Shown: positions 1 through 8,967, numbered from the stretch's first letter. The stretch: DNA of 56,740 nt from an uncultured Eubacteriales bacterium (GCA_902760595.1 CACWHI010000012.1:1-56740), one strand, 5' to 3'. Notes: a model not told the origin generated them from the letters alone. Numbers and translations are program-made.

Positions 1-1
1 G

Positions 2-286
2 GTGCTGAATACCTGCAACGGGTTCGTGTACCGGATGGGCTGCGCGCTGCTGGACCTGGAGGAGCCCTGGAAGGTCATTGCCCGGACGGCGGACTACATC
101 CTGGCGCCCTGGGAGATCTATGAATGCGTCGGGGACGTGCCCAACGTGACCTTCCCCTGTGCCGCGATGGCGGACGCGGCGACCGGCCGGATTGCCATCT
201 ATTACGGCTGCGCGGACACGGTGACGGGGCTGGCCTTCACCACGGCGGACGAGCTGGTGGCCTTTACCAGGGAGCACGCGCTGTAA
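2..286 (+). CDS. GH130 family glycoside phosphorylase, C-terminal fragment
   Basis: This is the last 94 residues of a gene that begins before the window. The sequence matches the end of the GH130 beta-propeller (mannosyl phosphorylases and relatives): GCALLDLEEPWKVIART, then the VGDVPNVTFPC segment, then IAIYYGCADTVTGLA. GH130 enzymes cleave beta-mannosides with phosphate to give mannose-1-phosphate; which substrate this one uses cannot be told from the tail. It lies just upstream of a sugar ABC transporter, which suggests uptake and phosphorolysis of a beta-mannoside oligosaccharide. That link is inferred from position. A separate promoter lies between it and the transporter. Confidence 0.85.
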   Translation: MLNTCNGFVYRMGCALLDLEEPWKVIARTADYILAPWEIYECVGDVPNVTFPCAAMADAATGRIAIYYGCADTVTGLAFTTADELVAFTREHAL

Positions 287-329
287 TGCAGGCCGTCTGA
301 TTAATAACTGTCATTTTTTTCCAAAAAGC

Positions 330-358
330 TTGCAAAAACAATCGAATTGTAATATTAT
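330..358 (+). promoter_or_regulatory. Candidate promoter of the sugar ABC transporter operon with a palindrome in its spacer
   Basis: TTGCAA (330-335) and TATTAT (353-358) are separated by 17 bases in an A/T-rich gap. A small inverted repeat, ACAAT-CGA-ATTGT (338-350), fills the spacer and could be a repressor site. No regulator gene for it is visible in the window. Confidence 0.5.
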
Positions 359-484
359 TATTCTCGTAAATGTAGTTTCTGGGCTGAAATGAATTTCTTT
401 TATAAATGCCCTGAACTGTGATATGGTTTTTTCTGACAGGGTTATACCCTGTCCTTATTCCATTTTTCAAAGGAGGACTGTTCC

Positions 485-1438
485 GTGAGCCTACACACCG
501 TGAAGCCGGCCAAGAAAAAGGGAAAGGGAAGTACGGGCTCGTCGTTTGACAATCTGGAGATTTTCCTGCTCCACCTGCCGACGACGATCTGGTACCTGCT
601 TTTCTGCTACGCGCCGATGTTCGGCATCCAGATCGCGTTCAAAAACTATTCCTTCCGCAAGGGCATCTGGGGGAGCAAGTGGGTCGGCCTGACCCATTTC
701 CAGCGCTTCTTCAACAGCTATTACTGCGGTGAGGTCATCTATAATACCCTGGCGATCAGCATCTATTCCCTGATCGTCCGCACGCCGCTGCCCATCATCC
801 TGGCCCTGCTGATGAACGAGGTCAAGACCAAGTGGTTCAAGCGCACGGTGCAAACGGTCACTTACGCGCCGTATTTCATCTCCACCGTGGTCATGTGCTC
901 CATGGTTATCCTGTTCCTGTCGCCGGATTCGGGCTTCATCAACCGGCTTATCGTGCTGCTGGGCGGGGAAAAGAAGTATTTCATGGGCATCCCCGGCTAC
1001 TTCAAATCCATCTATGTCTGGTCCGCGGCCTGGCAGTATACAGGCTGGGACGCGGTCATCTACATGGCGGCGCTCTCGGGCATCGACCCGCAGCTGCACG
1101 AGGCGGCCATGATCGACGGCGCGGGCCGCCTGCGCCGCATCTGGCACATCAACCTGCCCGGCATCAAGCCCACTATCATCATCCTGCTGATCATGAGCTG
1201 TGGCACGCTGATGAACGTCGGCTTTGAAAAGGTGTTCCTGCTGCAGAACGACCTGAACCGCTCCGCCTCGGACGTCATTTCCACCCTGGTCTACCGTCAG
1301 GGCTTCGGCGCGAAGGATACCAAGCGCGATTTCAGCTATTCCACGGCGGTCAACCTGTTCAACTCCGTGGTCAACTGCGTGCTGCTGGTGGCGGTGAACA
1401 CTGCTGCGCGCCGCGTCGGCGAGACGAGCCTGTGGTAA
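485..1438 (+). CDS. lplB: Carbohydrate ABC transporter permease, LplB-type
   Basis: A 317-residue inner-membrane permease of the binding-protein-dependent transport family (CUT1). The N-terminal stretch is polar and basic, followed by about six membrane segments. The permease EAA loop is visible as AAMIDGAGRLRRIWHINLPG, the contact site for the ATPase. LplB-type proteins pair with a YtcP-type permease and import oligosaccharides such as aldouronates; the exact sugar is not readable. The GTG start has an AAAGGAGG site 6 to 8 bases upstream. The end overlaps the ribosome-binding site of the next gene. No ATPase gene is present nearby, as is common for this class, where a shared MsmX-type ATPase serves several transporters. 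Confidence 0.9.
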   Translation: MSLHTVKPAKKKGKGSTGSSFDNLEIFLLHLPTTIWYLLFCYAPMFGIQIAFKNYSFRKGIWGSKWVGLTHFQRFFNSYYCGEVIYNTLAISIYSLIVRTPLPIILALLMNEVKTKWFKRTVQTVTYAPYFISTVVMCSMVILFLSPDSGFINRLIVLLGGEKKYFMGIPGYFKSIYVWSAAWQYTGWDAVIYMAALSGIDPQLHEAAMIDGAGRLRRIWHINLPGIKPTIIILLIMSCGTLMNVGFEKVFLLQNDLNRSASDVISTLVYRQGFGAKDTKRDFSYSTAVNLFNSVVNCVLLVAVNTAARRVGETSLW

Positions 1439-1452
1439 AGGAGGCGCGAAAG

Positions 1453-2382
1453 ATGCAGAAAACGATCCGCAAAGACGCGCCCCGGGTACAGAATACCCGC
1501 AAGCCCCGCTCCACGGGGGACCGGGTGTTTGACTGGTGTGTTTATATCCTGCTGGCGCTGGTGCTGGTCATCATCCTGTATCCGTTGTATTTCGTCCTGA
1601 TCGCGTCCTTCAGCGACCCGCTGGAGGTCATTGCGGGCAATGTATCCTTCCTGCCTGTCAGGGCAAACCTGGAAAGCTACCGCCTGGTATTCAAGAACAG
1701 TCAGGTCATGACCGGCTACCGCAACACCATCCTGTATACGCTGGCTGGCACCTCGCTCAACATCCTGATGTCCATCTGCGCCGCCTATCCGCTGTCCCGG
1801 CCCAAGCTGAAGGGCAAGGGCTTCGGGCTGGCCATGATGGTGTTCACCATGTTCTTCTCCGGCGGAATGATCCCGACGTACATCATCATCAGCGACCTGG
1901 GCATCCTGGACACCTTTTGGGTGATGATCCTGCCCACGGCGCTGTCTGTGTACAACGTGATGATCATGCGCACCTTCTTCAGCACCTCCATCCCGCGCGA
2001 GCTGGAGGAGGCCGCCGTGGTGGACGGAGCCAGCCACCTGCGCATCCTGGGCTCCGTGATCCTGCCGCTGTCCAAGCCGATCCTGGCGGTCATGGTGCTG
2101 TACTATGCCGTGTCCCACTGGAATTCCTATTTTAACGCACTGCTCTACCTGTCCGACCAGAACCGTTATCCGCTGCAGCTGATCCTGCGTGCGATCCTGA
2201 TCCAGAACCAGGCGTCGGAGGAGAGCTTCTCTGAAATCGGCAACACCTACAACCGCATGCTGCTGAGCGAAACGATGAAGTACGCGCTGATCATTGTTTC
2301 CTGCGTGCCGGTGCTGATCCTGTATCCCTTCCTGCAGAAGTACTTCGTACAGGGCGTGATGATCGGCTCGGTCAAAGGGTAA
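1453..2382 (+). CDS. ytcP: Carbohydrate ABC transporter permease, YtcP-type
   Basis: Second permease of the same importer, 309 residues. It has a basic N-terminus, six predicted membrane segments and an EAA loop (ELEEAAVVDGASHLRILGSV). The ATG at 1453 is chosen because AAAGGAGG (1437-1444) sits 8 bases upstream; a GTG at 1432 is in frame but lies before that site and overlaps lplB. Translation is probably coupled to lplB. The C-terminus ends KYFVQGVMIGSVKG, which is typical of the YtcP/LplC family. Partner of the LplB-type permease and of the binding protein that follows. Confidence 0.9.
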   Translation: MQKTIRKDAPRVQNTRKPRSTGDRVFDWCVYILLALVLVIILYPLYFVLIASFSDPLEVIAGNVSFLPVRANLESYRLVFKNSQVMTGYRNTILYTLAGTSLNILMSICAAYPLSRPKLKGKGFGLAMMVFTMFFSGGMIPTYIIISDLGILDTFWVMILPTALSVYNVMIMRTFFSTSIPRELEEAAVVDGASHLRILGSVILPLSKPILAVMVLYYAVSHWNSYFNALLYLSDQNRYPLQLILRAILIQNQASEESFSEIGNTYNRMLLSETMKYALIIVSCVPVLILYPFLQKYFVQGVMIGSVKG

Positions 2383-2447
2383 ACGAGATCGCTCAAATGG
2401 GTCATCAAGGCCGGAGGGCCTGATATAAAAACAAGGAGGTTTTCTGT

Positions 2448-4043
2448 ATGAAGAAACTGCTCGCTCTGGTACTCGCCCTGGGCATCCTGATGTCCGTCGG
2501 CGCGAACGCCCTGGCTGTCAACGACGCCATTCCCTTCCAGGGAAAGTTCCCCATTTCTGAGGAACCCATCGAGATGACTGCCTTTACGACCGACCTGTAC
2601 TACAAGCGCACCGATTTCCAGAACCTGAAGATCTGGGACTACATGAAGGAACTGACCAATGTCAGCTTCCAGTATGAAGCCTACCCGGACAGCGACATCA
2701 GTGAGAAATTCTCCCTGATGCTGACCCGCCCGGACGACCAGCTGCCCGACGTGATCTACCGCGTGGGCATCAGCAACGCTGAGGTCATGCAGCTGGCGGC
2801 GGACGGCATCATCGTTCCGATTACCGACCTGCTGGAGGAGTACGCACCCCATTATTATTACCAGATCCAGCACAACCCCGCCCTCAAGGCGTATGTGACC
2901 ATGAACGACGGCGAAATCTACGGCATGGCGCAGCTCTACTACGCCACCAACTATGTGACCCCGCCGCTGTTCGTACACGAGGCCTGGCTGAAGGCGCTGG
3001 GCTATGACGAGGTGCCTGCCGACACCGAGGAATTCAAGCAGCTGCTGATCAAGTTCCGCGATTCCGATCTGAACGGCAACGGCGAGAAGGACGAGGTCGG
3101 CCTGATCGGCACCAATTTCGCCGGCCTGATCCGTATGTTCGGCGGCGCGTTCGGCATCAACACCCGCGGCCGCGGCAGCCAGTACCTGGACGACGATGAA
3201 AACGGCAACCTCCGCTTCATCCCCACCTCGGACGGCTATCGCAAGATGATCACCTACGTGAAGGACCTGTATCAGGAAGGCCTGATCTATCCGGAAATCT
3301 TCTCTTCCAGCATCAAGAACATGACCGCTGTGGGCGAGCAGAACCGAGTGCTGATCGGCAAGGGCAGCCTGCACTACCTGGGCGCGAACAACCGTGAGAA
3401 TTACGTGGGCATGAACACTATGCTCAAGGGCCCGGACGGCTACCAGTTCAACGCCGATATCGGCTACGAGATCGGCACCCAGAACACCTTCTTCACCGCG
3501 AACTGCGACCATATCAAGGAAGCGCTCCAGTTCTTCGACTACTTCTATTCCACCGAGGGCGTCAACCTGTACTTCATGGGCTTCGAGCATGAGACCTATG
3601 AGTTCGACGAGAATGGCCTGCCGTGGTACAACGACTATGTACAGCACAACCCCGACGGCCTGATCAACGAGGAAGTGCTGGGCCTGTACGTCCCGTGGGG
3701 CGGCGCGGACAACCCCTCTATCTATAACGACGCCACCTTCGGCAACAACATGTACACCCCGATGGAATCCTCCGTCTGCGCGGAGCGCATCAAGTACCGC
3801 CTGGACAAGGAAGCCTGGGGCAGCTTCAACTACAGTGATGAGGAATATGACCGCCTGGCGATCCTGGAGGGCGATATCAACACCTACGTGTCCGATATGC
3901 GCGCCAAGTTCGTGACCGGCGATGCCGACATCGAAAAGGATTGGGACACCTATGTGGCGACCCTGAACCGCATGGGCCTTGAAGAGCTGATGGGCATCTA
4001 CGCCAAGGGCCTCGAGCGCTACCAGAAGGCGATCGCTGAGTAA
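2448..4043 (+). CDS. Extracellular solute-binding protein, LplA-type
   Basis: A 531-residue binding protein that should capture the sugar outside the cell and deliver it to the two permeases. Residues 1-23 are a signal peptide (MKKLLALVLALGILMSVGA..). Residues 205-216, DSDLNGNGEKDE, form the EF-hand-like calcium loop common in LplA-type proteins. There is no lipobox cysteine at the end of the signal, so the protein appears to be released by signal peptidase I rather than lipid-anchored, which is unusual for a Gram-positive binding protein. The AAGGAGG site at 2433-2439 fits the ATG at 2448. It is the last gene of the operon. Confidence 0.88.
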   Translation: MKKLLALVLALGILMSVGANALAVNDAIPFQGKFPISEEPIEMTAFTTDLYYKRTDFQNLKIWDYMKELTNVSFQYEAYPDSDISEKFSLMLTRPDDQLPDVIYRVGISNAEVMQLAADGIIVPITDLLEEYAPHYYYQIQHNPALKAYVTMNDGEIYGMAQLYYATNYVTPPLFVHEAWLKALGYDEVPADTEEFKQLLIKFRDSDLNGNGEKDEVGLIGTNFAGLIRMFGGAFGINTRGRGSQYLDDDENGNLRFIPTSDGYRKMITYVKDLYQEGLIYPEIFSSSIKNMTAVGEQNRVLIGKGSLHYLGANNRENYVGMNTMLKGPDGYQFNADIGYEIGTQNTFFTANCDHIKEALQFFDYFYSTEGVNLYFMGFEHETYEFDENGLPWYNDYVQHNPDGLINEEVLGLYVPWGGADNPSIYNDATFGNNMYTPMESSVCAERIKYRLDKEAWGSFNYSDEEYDRLAILEGDINTYVSDMRAKFVTGDADIEKDWDTYVATLNRMGLEELMGIYAKGLERYQKAIAE

Positions 4044-4053
4044 CAGAGAAAGC

Positions 4054-4094
4054 AACACAAAAGGGGAACGGCTGAGCCGTTCCCCTTTTGTGTT
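4054..4094. terminator. Bidirectional transcription terminator
   Basis: A perfect 19-bp stem (AACACAAAAGGGGAACGGC, 4054-4072, and its complement 4076-4094) with a TGA loop. The A and T runs are inside the stem, so it can act on both strands. It sits between two convergent genes, the binding protein and murI. Confidence 0.85.
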
Positions 4095-4101
4095 GATGAC
4101 A

Positions 4102-4887
4102 TTATCGGATCGCTTTTGCTTCCTCGAACATCCGGCGCATCAAATTGAGCGTATGACTGTCCCCGCTGGTCTGCAGGGCGACGGAGCCTTCGCCTGTCGG
4201 ATTCAGCAGCCCTCGCTGCGCGAGCACGCGGCCAAGCTGGCGGACTGTGCCGGCGTTGCCGTCCACGATCCGGGTGGATAGGGGAAAGTAGGACGCGATC
4301 AGTGAGCGGATGAATGGATAATGCGTACAGCCGAGTACGACGGCAGTGACCTGCCGGTCGAGATAGGGGCTGAGGAGGCACTTGAGGTAATCCCTGAGCG
4401 CGGGGGAGCCGCGGTCGCCGGCCTCCACGAAGTCCATCAGGCCGGGACAGGGCAGCGACACGGCGTTCTGGCCGAAGCGCGCGTAAAGCCGCGCGTATTT
4501 TTCGCTGCTCAGGGTGCCGGGGGTCGCCAACACCAGGCGAAGCCCGTCGCCCTCCATCTCCGCGGCGGGCTTGAGCGCGGGCTCCATCCCGATGATGGGG
4601 ATGCTGTAGTGCTCGCGCAACTCCTTCGCGGCCTCGGCGGTGGCGGTATTGCAGGCGATGACGACCGCCTTGACATTCTGCACCAGAAGACGTTCGATCA
4701 CGTCGAACGCCAGCTTTCGCACGGTCTCGGGCGGCTTGGTGCCGTAAGGCGCGTGCCCGTTATCGCCGTAATAGATGAAATCCTCATGGGGGAGCTGACG
4801 GACCGCCTCGCCCAGCACGCTCAGGCCGCCGACGCCGCTGTCGAACATGCCGATGGGCCGCGTCCGCGCTTCTGTTTCCCGGTTCAA
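4102..4887 (-). CDS. murI: Glutamate racemase
   Basis: Makes D-glutamate for peptidoglycan by two-cysteine racemisation in the cytoplasm. The family motifs are in place: PIGMFDSGVGGLSVL (residues 11-25), YYGDNGHAPYG, the first catalytic cysteine in VIACNTATA (C79) and the second in VLGCTHYPF (C187). Length is 261 residues from a TTG start at 4887, the normal size. This TTG overlaps the stop of the upstream gene (TTGA) and has GGAGG seven bases before it, so translation is probably coupled. A longer reading frame upstream is only a shadow of that neighbour. The end meets the bidirectional terminator. Confidence 0.9.
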   Translation of the reverse strand: MNRETEARTRPIGMFDSGVGGLSVLGEAVRQLPHEDFIYYGDNGHAPYGTKPPETVRKLAFDVIERLLVQNVKAVVIACNTATAEAAKELREHYSIPIIGMEPALKPAAEMEGDGLRLVLATPGTLSSEKYARLYARFGQNAVSLPCPGLMDFVEAGDRGSPALRDYLKCLLSPYLDRQVTAVVLGCTHYPFIRSLIASYFPLSTRIVDGNAGTVRQLGRVLAQRGLLNPTGEGSVALQTSGDSHTLNLMRRMFEEAKAIR

Positions 4888-5576
4888 GACGCCGCCTCCG
4901 CTTCCTCCAGCCATTCCGGCTTTTCTCCGCGTCCGGCCTGGAGCAGGGCGTTGAAGAAGGTGACCACGTTTTCGTCGTTGCCGTTGTTGACGGCTATGCA
5001 CATGACGGCGTTGCGGTTGTCGAACTGCATCCCATCCATGAAGCCGTACAGGCTGTCGGTGGGGATGCCGTACAGCGCGGTCGTGGCAGTGCCCTTCTCC
5101 TCGTCCACGATGGTCAGGCGGCACTTGTCCACGTTCAGGCCCTCGATATTGATGCGCCCGTCGGCGATATACTGATCCAGGCTGACGAACGCGCTGCCCA
5201 GCGCGAGGTTTTTGAAAACGTCGTGCGGCAGGAGATAGATATCGCCCTCGCCGGCGTACAGCTTGACGGTCAGGTTCATATTGGAGTAATAGTCGTCCGG
5301 CCCGCCCGGCAGCAGGGAAAGCCCTTCCACCAGTTCCATGTCAGGGGTGGCTTCCTCCCAGATGGGCTTCAGGAACGCGCCGACGACCTCGTCCGAGGCG
5401 GTAGCGCTCATGATCATGACGTCGATGCGCTTGTTCTGGGGAGAGCGGTAGGCGGTCGTGGTATACAGCAGATCCCACACGAACCAGCACAGCGCGATGA
5501 TCAGCAGATATTTCCAGAAATCGTAAGTCAGGTGTTTTTTCAGTCTGGCCTGCCTGTATGTTTTCGCAGCCTCCAT
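4884..5576 (-). CDS. Membrane-anchored protein of unknown function
   Basis: A 230-residue protein I do not recognise. Residues about 20-40 form one membrane segment (YLLIIALCWFVWDLLY) after a short basic N-terminus, so the rest should face outside. The outer part has features seen in binding-protein-like domains (RIDVMIMSATASDEVVGAFLKPIWEEA, then GDIYLLPHDVFKNLA), but I cannot assign a family. The second ATG (5576) is preferred because GGGAGG lies seven bases upstream; the first ATG at 5582 is one base from that site. It has its own promoter and overlaps murI by four bases, which points to a role at the cell envelope, by position only. Confidence 0.75.
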   Translation of the reverse strand: MEAAKTYRQARLKKHLTYDFWKYLLIIALCWFVWDLLYTTTAYRSPQNKRIDVMIMSATASDEVVGAFLKPIWEEATPDMELVEGLSLLPGGPDDYYSNMNLTVKLYAGEGDIYLLPHDVFKNLALGSAFVSLDQYIADGRINIEGLNVDKCRLTIVDEEKGTATTALYGIPTDSLYGFMDGMQFDNRNAVMCIAVNNGNDENVVTFFNALLQAGRGEKPEWLEEAEAAS

Positions 5577-5608
5577 ACTCATTCCTCCCTAACTTCTGAT
5601 ATGCTGAT

Positions 5609-5637
5609 ATTATAGTCATTGATGGTGGATAAAACAA
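5609..5637 (-). promoter_or_regulatory. Promoter of the unknown gene-murI operon
   Basis: On the minus strand, TTGTTT (5632-5637) and a consensus TATAAT (5609-5614) are 17 bases apart, about 33 bases upstream of the ATG. Confidence 0.65.
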
Positions 5638-5675
5638 CCCCGCGTCCCATTGTTGCCCCTTTTTTGCCCAGGCAC

Positions 5676-5704
5676 TTGAAACTTTTTAACGGATTCGTTA
5701 TCAT
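5676..5704 (+). promoter_or_regulatory. Candidate promoter of mnmG-mazG
   Basis: TTGAAA (5676-5681) and TATCAT (5699-5704) are 17 bases apart, some 90 bases before the mnmG start. It lies back to back with the minus-strand promoter at 5609-5637. Confidence 0.4.
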
Positions 5705-5794
5705 TATAGGGCTGTTCGCCGGGCACTGTCAGCGGCAACACGGCGGGCGGCAGCATATTGTCATCCGGGCGTTCCCGGGGATTTGGGAGAATGT

Positions 5795-7579
5795 ATGAAG
5801 ACACAGATCGCGGTCATCGGCGCGGGACACGCCGGCTGTGAGGCGGCGCTGGCGGCGGCCCGGATGGGCATGGACACCGTGCTGCTCACGCTGAATTTGG
5901 AATCAGTCGGGCTGATGCCCTGCAATCCGTCCATCGGCGGCACGGGGAAGGGACATCTCGTCCGCGAGGTGGACGCGCTGGGCGGCGAGATGGGCATGGC
6001 GGCGGACGATGCGCTGATCCAGGGCCGGATGCTGAACACCGGCAAGGGCCCTGCGGTGCGCTCCCTTCGCGCGCAGGAGGACAAGCGCGCCTACCACCTG
6101 CGGATGCTGCGGGCCCTGTTCAGCCAGGAGCGCCTGACGGTCATCCAGGCGGAGGCCACGGAGATCCTGGTCGCCGGCGGCCGAGTATCGGGCGTCCGGA
6201 CGCAGGACGGCGGGGAGATCGAATGCTCCGCCGTGGTGGTCTGCACCGGCGTCTATCTGAAGAGCAAAATCATCATCGGGGATCAGATGTGGGACCAGGG
6301 GCCCCAGGGGCTGCTGCCGGCCAACCGCCTCTCCGCTTCGCTGCTGGACTGCGGACTGACGCTGCGGCGCTTCAAGACGGGTACGCCCGCCCGCGTGGAC
6401 GCCCGGAGCATCGATTTTGACGAGATGGAGATCCAGCCCGGCGACGAGCCGGTGACGCCCTTTTCCTTCATGACGGACATACCGCCCGCCAACCGCGCTG
6501 TGTGCTACCTGACCTGGACCAACGAGCGGACGCATGAGATCATCCGCGATAACATCCATCTGGCGCCGATGTATTCCGGCAAGCTGCACTCCACCGGCGC
6601 CAGGTACTGCCCCTCGATCGAGGACAAGGTCATCCGTTTTGCCGACAAGGACAGGCACCAGCTGTTTATCGAGCCGGAAGGCGTCGATTATCCCGAATGG
6701 TATATCCAGGGCATGTCCAGCGGCCTGCCCAGGGACGTGCAGGTAGCCATGTACCGCTCTATCCGCGGTCTGCACCGGGCGGTGCTGACCCGGCTGGCCT
6801 ACGCCATCGAATACGACTGCATCGATCCGACCGCGCTCAACGCCGGCCTGGGCGTGCGCCAGGTGCCCGGCCTGTTTACCGCCGGCCAGATCAACGGCAC
6901 CTCCGGCTACGAGGAGGCGGCCGCCCAGGGCCTGATCGCCGGCATGAACGCCGTCACCTACCTCCGCGGCGAAGCGCCCTTCACGTTGGGCCGGGACCAG
7001 GCGTACATCGGCGTCATGACGGACGACCTGACCACCAAGGGCACGGACGAGCCCTACCGCATGATGACCAGCCGCGCCGAATACCGGCTGTACCTGCGGC
7101 AGGATAACGCGGACCTGCGCCTGACGGAGCTATCCCGCCGGCTCGGCCTGGCCACGGACGAGCGCATGCGCCGCACCGAGCGCAAGGCGGCGCAGATCGA
7201 CGAGCTGATCCGACGCATCCGGCTGGGGCATATGGACGCCCTGCTCAGGCGGCCGGAGGAGCACCTGATCGTGCCGGAGGCCTGGGGCGAATACCTGCCG
7301 GCGGCCGTGGAAGAGGCGGAGCTGCAGATCAAGTTCGAAGGGTATCTGAGCAAGGAGCAGGCCCGGATCGCCCAGGCCCGCGCCATGGAAAAGAAGGCGC
7401 TGCCCCCCGACCTGCCCTATCAGGAGATCTCGGGGCTGCGCATTGAGGCGCGGCAGAAGCTCAGCCGCCAGCAGCCGGCCACACTCGGCCAGGCGTCGCG
7501 CATCCCGGGAGTATCGCCGGCGGACATCGCGGTGCTGACCGTCTGGCTGTCCAGAAACGAAAGGAGCGCGCAGGCATGA
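5795..7579 (+). CDS. mnmG: tRNA uridine-5-carboxymethylaminomethyl modification enzyme MnmG (GidA)
   Basis: FAD-binding subunit of the MnmEG complex, which modifies the wobble uridine (U34) of several tRNAs. The N-terminus MKTQIAVIGAGHAGCEAALAA is the FAD Rossmann motif. Other family signatures are NPSIGGTGKGHLVREVDALGG, GPAVRSLRAQEDK and the late GQINGTSGYEEAAAQG. At 594 residues it is slightly shorter than the usual 620 to 630. The ATG at 5795 gives the expected N-terminus; a TTG twelve bases upstream is in frame but is not needed. No mnmE is nearby. The stop overlaps the next start (ATGA), so the two genes are co-translated. Confidence 0.93.
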   Translation: MKTQIAVIGAGHAGCEAALAAARMGMDTVLLTLNLESVGLMPCNPSIGGTGKGHLVREVDALGGEMGMAADDALIQGRMLNTGKGPAVRSLRAQEDKRAYHLRMLRALFSQERLTVIQAEATEILVAGGRVSGVRTQDGGEIECSAVVVCTGVYLKSKIIIGDQMWDQGPQGLLPANRLSASLLDCGLTLRRFKTGTPARVDARSIDFDEMEIQPGDEPVTPFSFMTDIPPANRAVCYLTWTNERTHEIIRDNIHLAPMYSGKLHSTGARYCPSIEDKVIRFADKDRHQLFIEPEGVDYPEWYIQGMSSGLPRDVQVAMYRSIRGLHRAVLTRLAYAIEYDCIDPTALNAGLGVRQVPGLFTAGQINGTSGYEEAAAQGLIAGMNAVTYLRGEAPFTLGRDQAYIGVMTDDLTTKGTDEPYRMMTSRAEYRLYLRQDNADLRLTELSRRLGLATDERMRRTERKAAQIDELIRRIRLGHMDALLRRPEEHLIVPEAWGEYLPAAVEEAELQIKFEGYLSKEQARIAQARAMEKKALPPDLPYQEISGLRIEARQKLSRQQPATLGQASRIPGVSPADIAVLTVWLSRNERSAQA

Positions 7580-8913
7580 ACACGATCACGGTCGTTACGC
7601 TCGGCGCCAGCGCCGGGGGACTGACCCTGGACGCCATGGAGGCGATGAAGGAGGCTCCCCGCGTGATCCTGCGCACGGCGCGCACGCCGGTGGCCGCGTA
7701 CCTGGAGGAGCGGGGGATCCGCTTCACCTCCCTCGACGCCTTCTACGAGAACGCCGAGGACTTCGACAGCCTGAACGACGCTCTGGCCGGCGCCGTGCTG
7801 GAAGCGGCGGAGCAGATGCCGCTGGTGTACGCCGTGCTGGACGCGCAGTGGGACGAGAGCGTCCGCATGCTCACGGAAAAGGCGCCGGACGCGGCGCGCG
7901 TGCTTCCGGGCGTCGGCATGTTCGACCGTCTGCGGCAGGCGCATCCGGACGCGAGGATGTGCGCCGGGGACGCGCTGCCAGACGCGCTCGGCGACGAGCC
8001 GCTGCTGATCGTGGAAATCGACAGCGCGCTGCTGGCGGGGGAGATCAAGCTGGCGATGATCGACTGGTTCGGCGCGGATTGCCCGTGTGTGTGGTACGCG
8101 CCGACGGAAAACGGCGAATACGTGGGAAAGCCGATCGCGCTGCAGGACCTGGACCGCCAGCGCCGGTATGATCATACGGCGGCCCTGTACATCGCGCCCC
8201 AGCCGCTACGGCAGAAGGAGCGCTATACGGTGCTGGACCTGGTACGCATCATGGGCATTCTCCGCGCGCCAGGCGGCTGTCCCTGGGACCGGGCGCAGAC
8301 GCACGAATCCCTGCGGCCCTACCTGATCGAGGAGGCCTACGAGGTCACCCAGGCGATCCGGGAGGAGGACTGGCTGCATACGGCGGACGAACTGGGTGAC
8401 GTCCTGCTGCAGGTAGTTTTCCAGGCCAATATCGGCGACCAGTACGGCACGCTGACCCTGAGCGATATTACCACCGCGATCTGCCGGAAGATGATCCATC
8501 GCCACCCCCATATCTTCTCCGATGTCCGCGCGGATACCGCCGACGCGGTGAGCGAGAACTGGGAGGCGATCAAGCGGCAGGAGCGCGGCCAGAAGGAACT
8601 CGCCGATGTGCTGAGCGATATCCCCGCCTCGCTGCCGCCGCTGATGCGCGCGCAGAAGGCCCTGCGCAAGGCAGGGACCGCCGCGCCGCAGGACACCGAT
8701 GCAGCGCGCGAGCGTATCTTAGACGCGCTCCAGGGCCTTATGAACGGCGCCGGAGATGACCGGGACGCACACCGCCTGGCGGGAGAGCTGCTGTTCGCCT
8801 GTGTGGATCTCGCCCGCCAGCGCGGTGTCGGCTGCGAAACGGCCCTGGCCGACGCGGTGGATACATTTATCAAACGCGCCTGCGAAAAAGCGGAAGCGGA
8901 CAAAAACATCTGA
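7576..8913 (+). CDS. mazG: YabN-type fusion: tetrapyrrole-methylase-like domain plus MazG nucleotide pyrophosphohydrolase
   Basis: A 445-residue two-domain protein. Residues 1 to about 215 form a TP-methylase-like domain (start MNTITVVTLGASAGGLTLDA). From about 225 comes MazG, with GGCPWDRAQTHESLRPYLIEEAYEV near residue 231 and the metal-binding ELGDVLLQVVFQANI; a second, weaker MazG-like helical part follows. MazG domains hydrolyse NTPs or dNTPs to the monophosphate and clear aberrant nucleotides. The same fusion is common in Firmicutes (B. subtilis YabN). The start overlaps the mnmG stop by four bases and has AAAGGAG upstream. Confidence 0.9.
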   Translation: MNTITVVTLGASAGGLTLDAMEAMKEAPRVILRTARTPVAAYLEERGIRFTSLDAFYENAEDFDSLNDALAGAVLEAAEQMPLVYAVLDAQWDESVRMLTEKAPDAARVLPGVGMFDRLRQAHPDARMCAGDALPDALGDEPLLIVEIDSALLAGEIKLAMIDWFGADCPCVWYAPTENGEYVGKPIALQDLDRQRRYDHTAALYIAPQPLRQKERYTVLDLVRIMGILRAPGGCPWDRAQTHESLRPYLIEEAYEVTQAIREEDWLHTADELGDVLLQVVFQANIGDQYGTLTLSDITTAICRKMIHRHPHIFSDVRADTADAVSENWEAIKRQERGQKELADVLSDIPASLPPLMRAQKALRKAGTAAPQDTDAARERILDALQGLMNGAGDDRDAHRLAGELLFACVDLARQRGVGCETALADAVDTFIKRACEKAEADKNI

Positions 8914-8938
8914 AATACAGGAAACGGAAAAAAACACG

Positions 8939-8967
8939 TTGACATCCGCGCAGAATTGTGTTAATTT
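8939..8967 (+). promoter_or_regulatory. Promoter of the methionine transport operon
   Basis: A perfect TTGACA (8939-8944) is followed 17 bases later by TAATTT (8962-8967), a weak -10. Transcription would begin about 25 bases before the leader peptide. The region 8914-9276 is otherwise filled by the leader peptide, the attenuator hairpin and a second small reading frame. Confidence 0.55.

Noticed and set aside
2247-4058. A 603-residue frame on the minus strand over the LplA-type gene
   Set aside because: It is the mirror of a G+C-rich gene: composition of Val, Asp, His and Gln only, no start site, no motif. The same holds for the long antisense frames at 26413-28932, 30308-31630, 31539-33545, 33764-36292 and 49301-50791.
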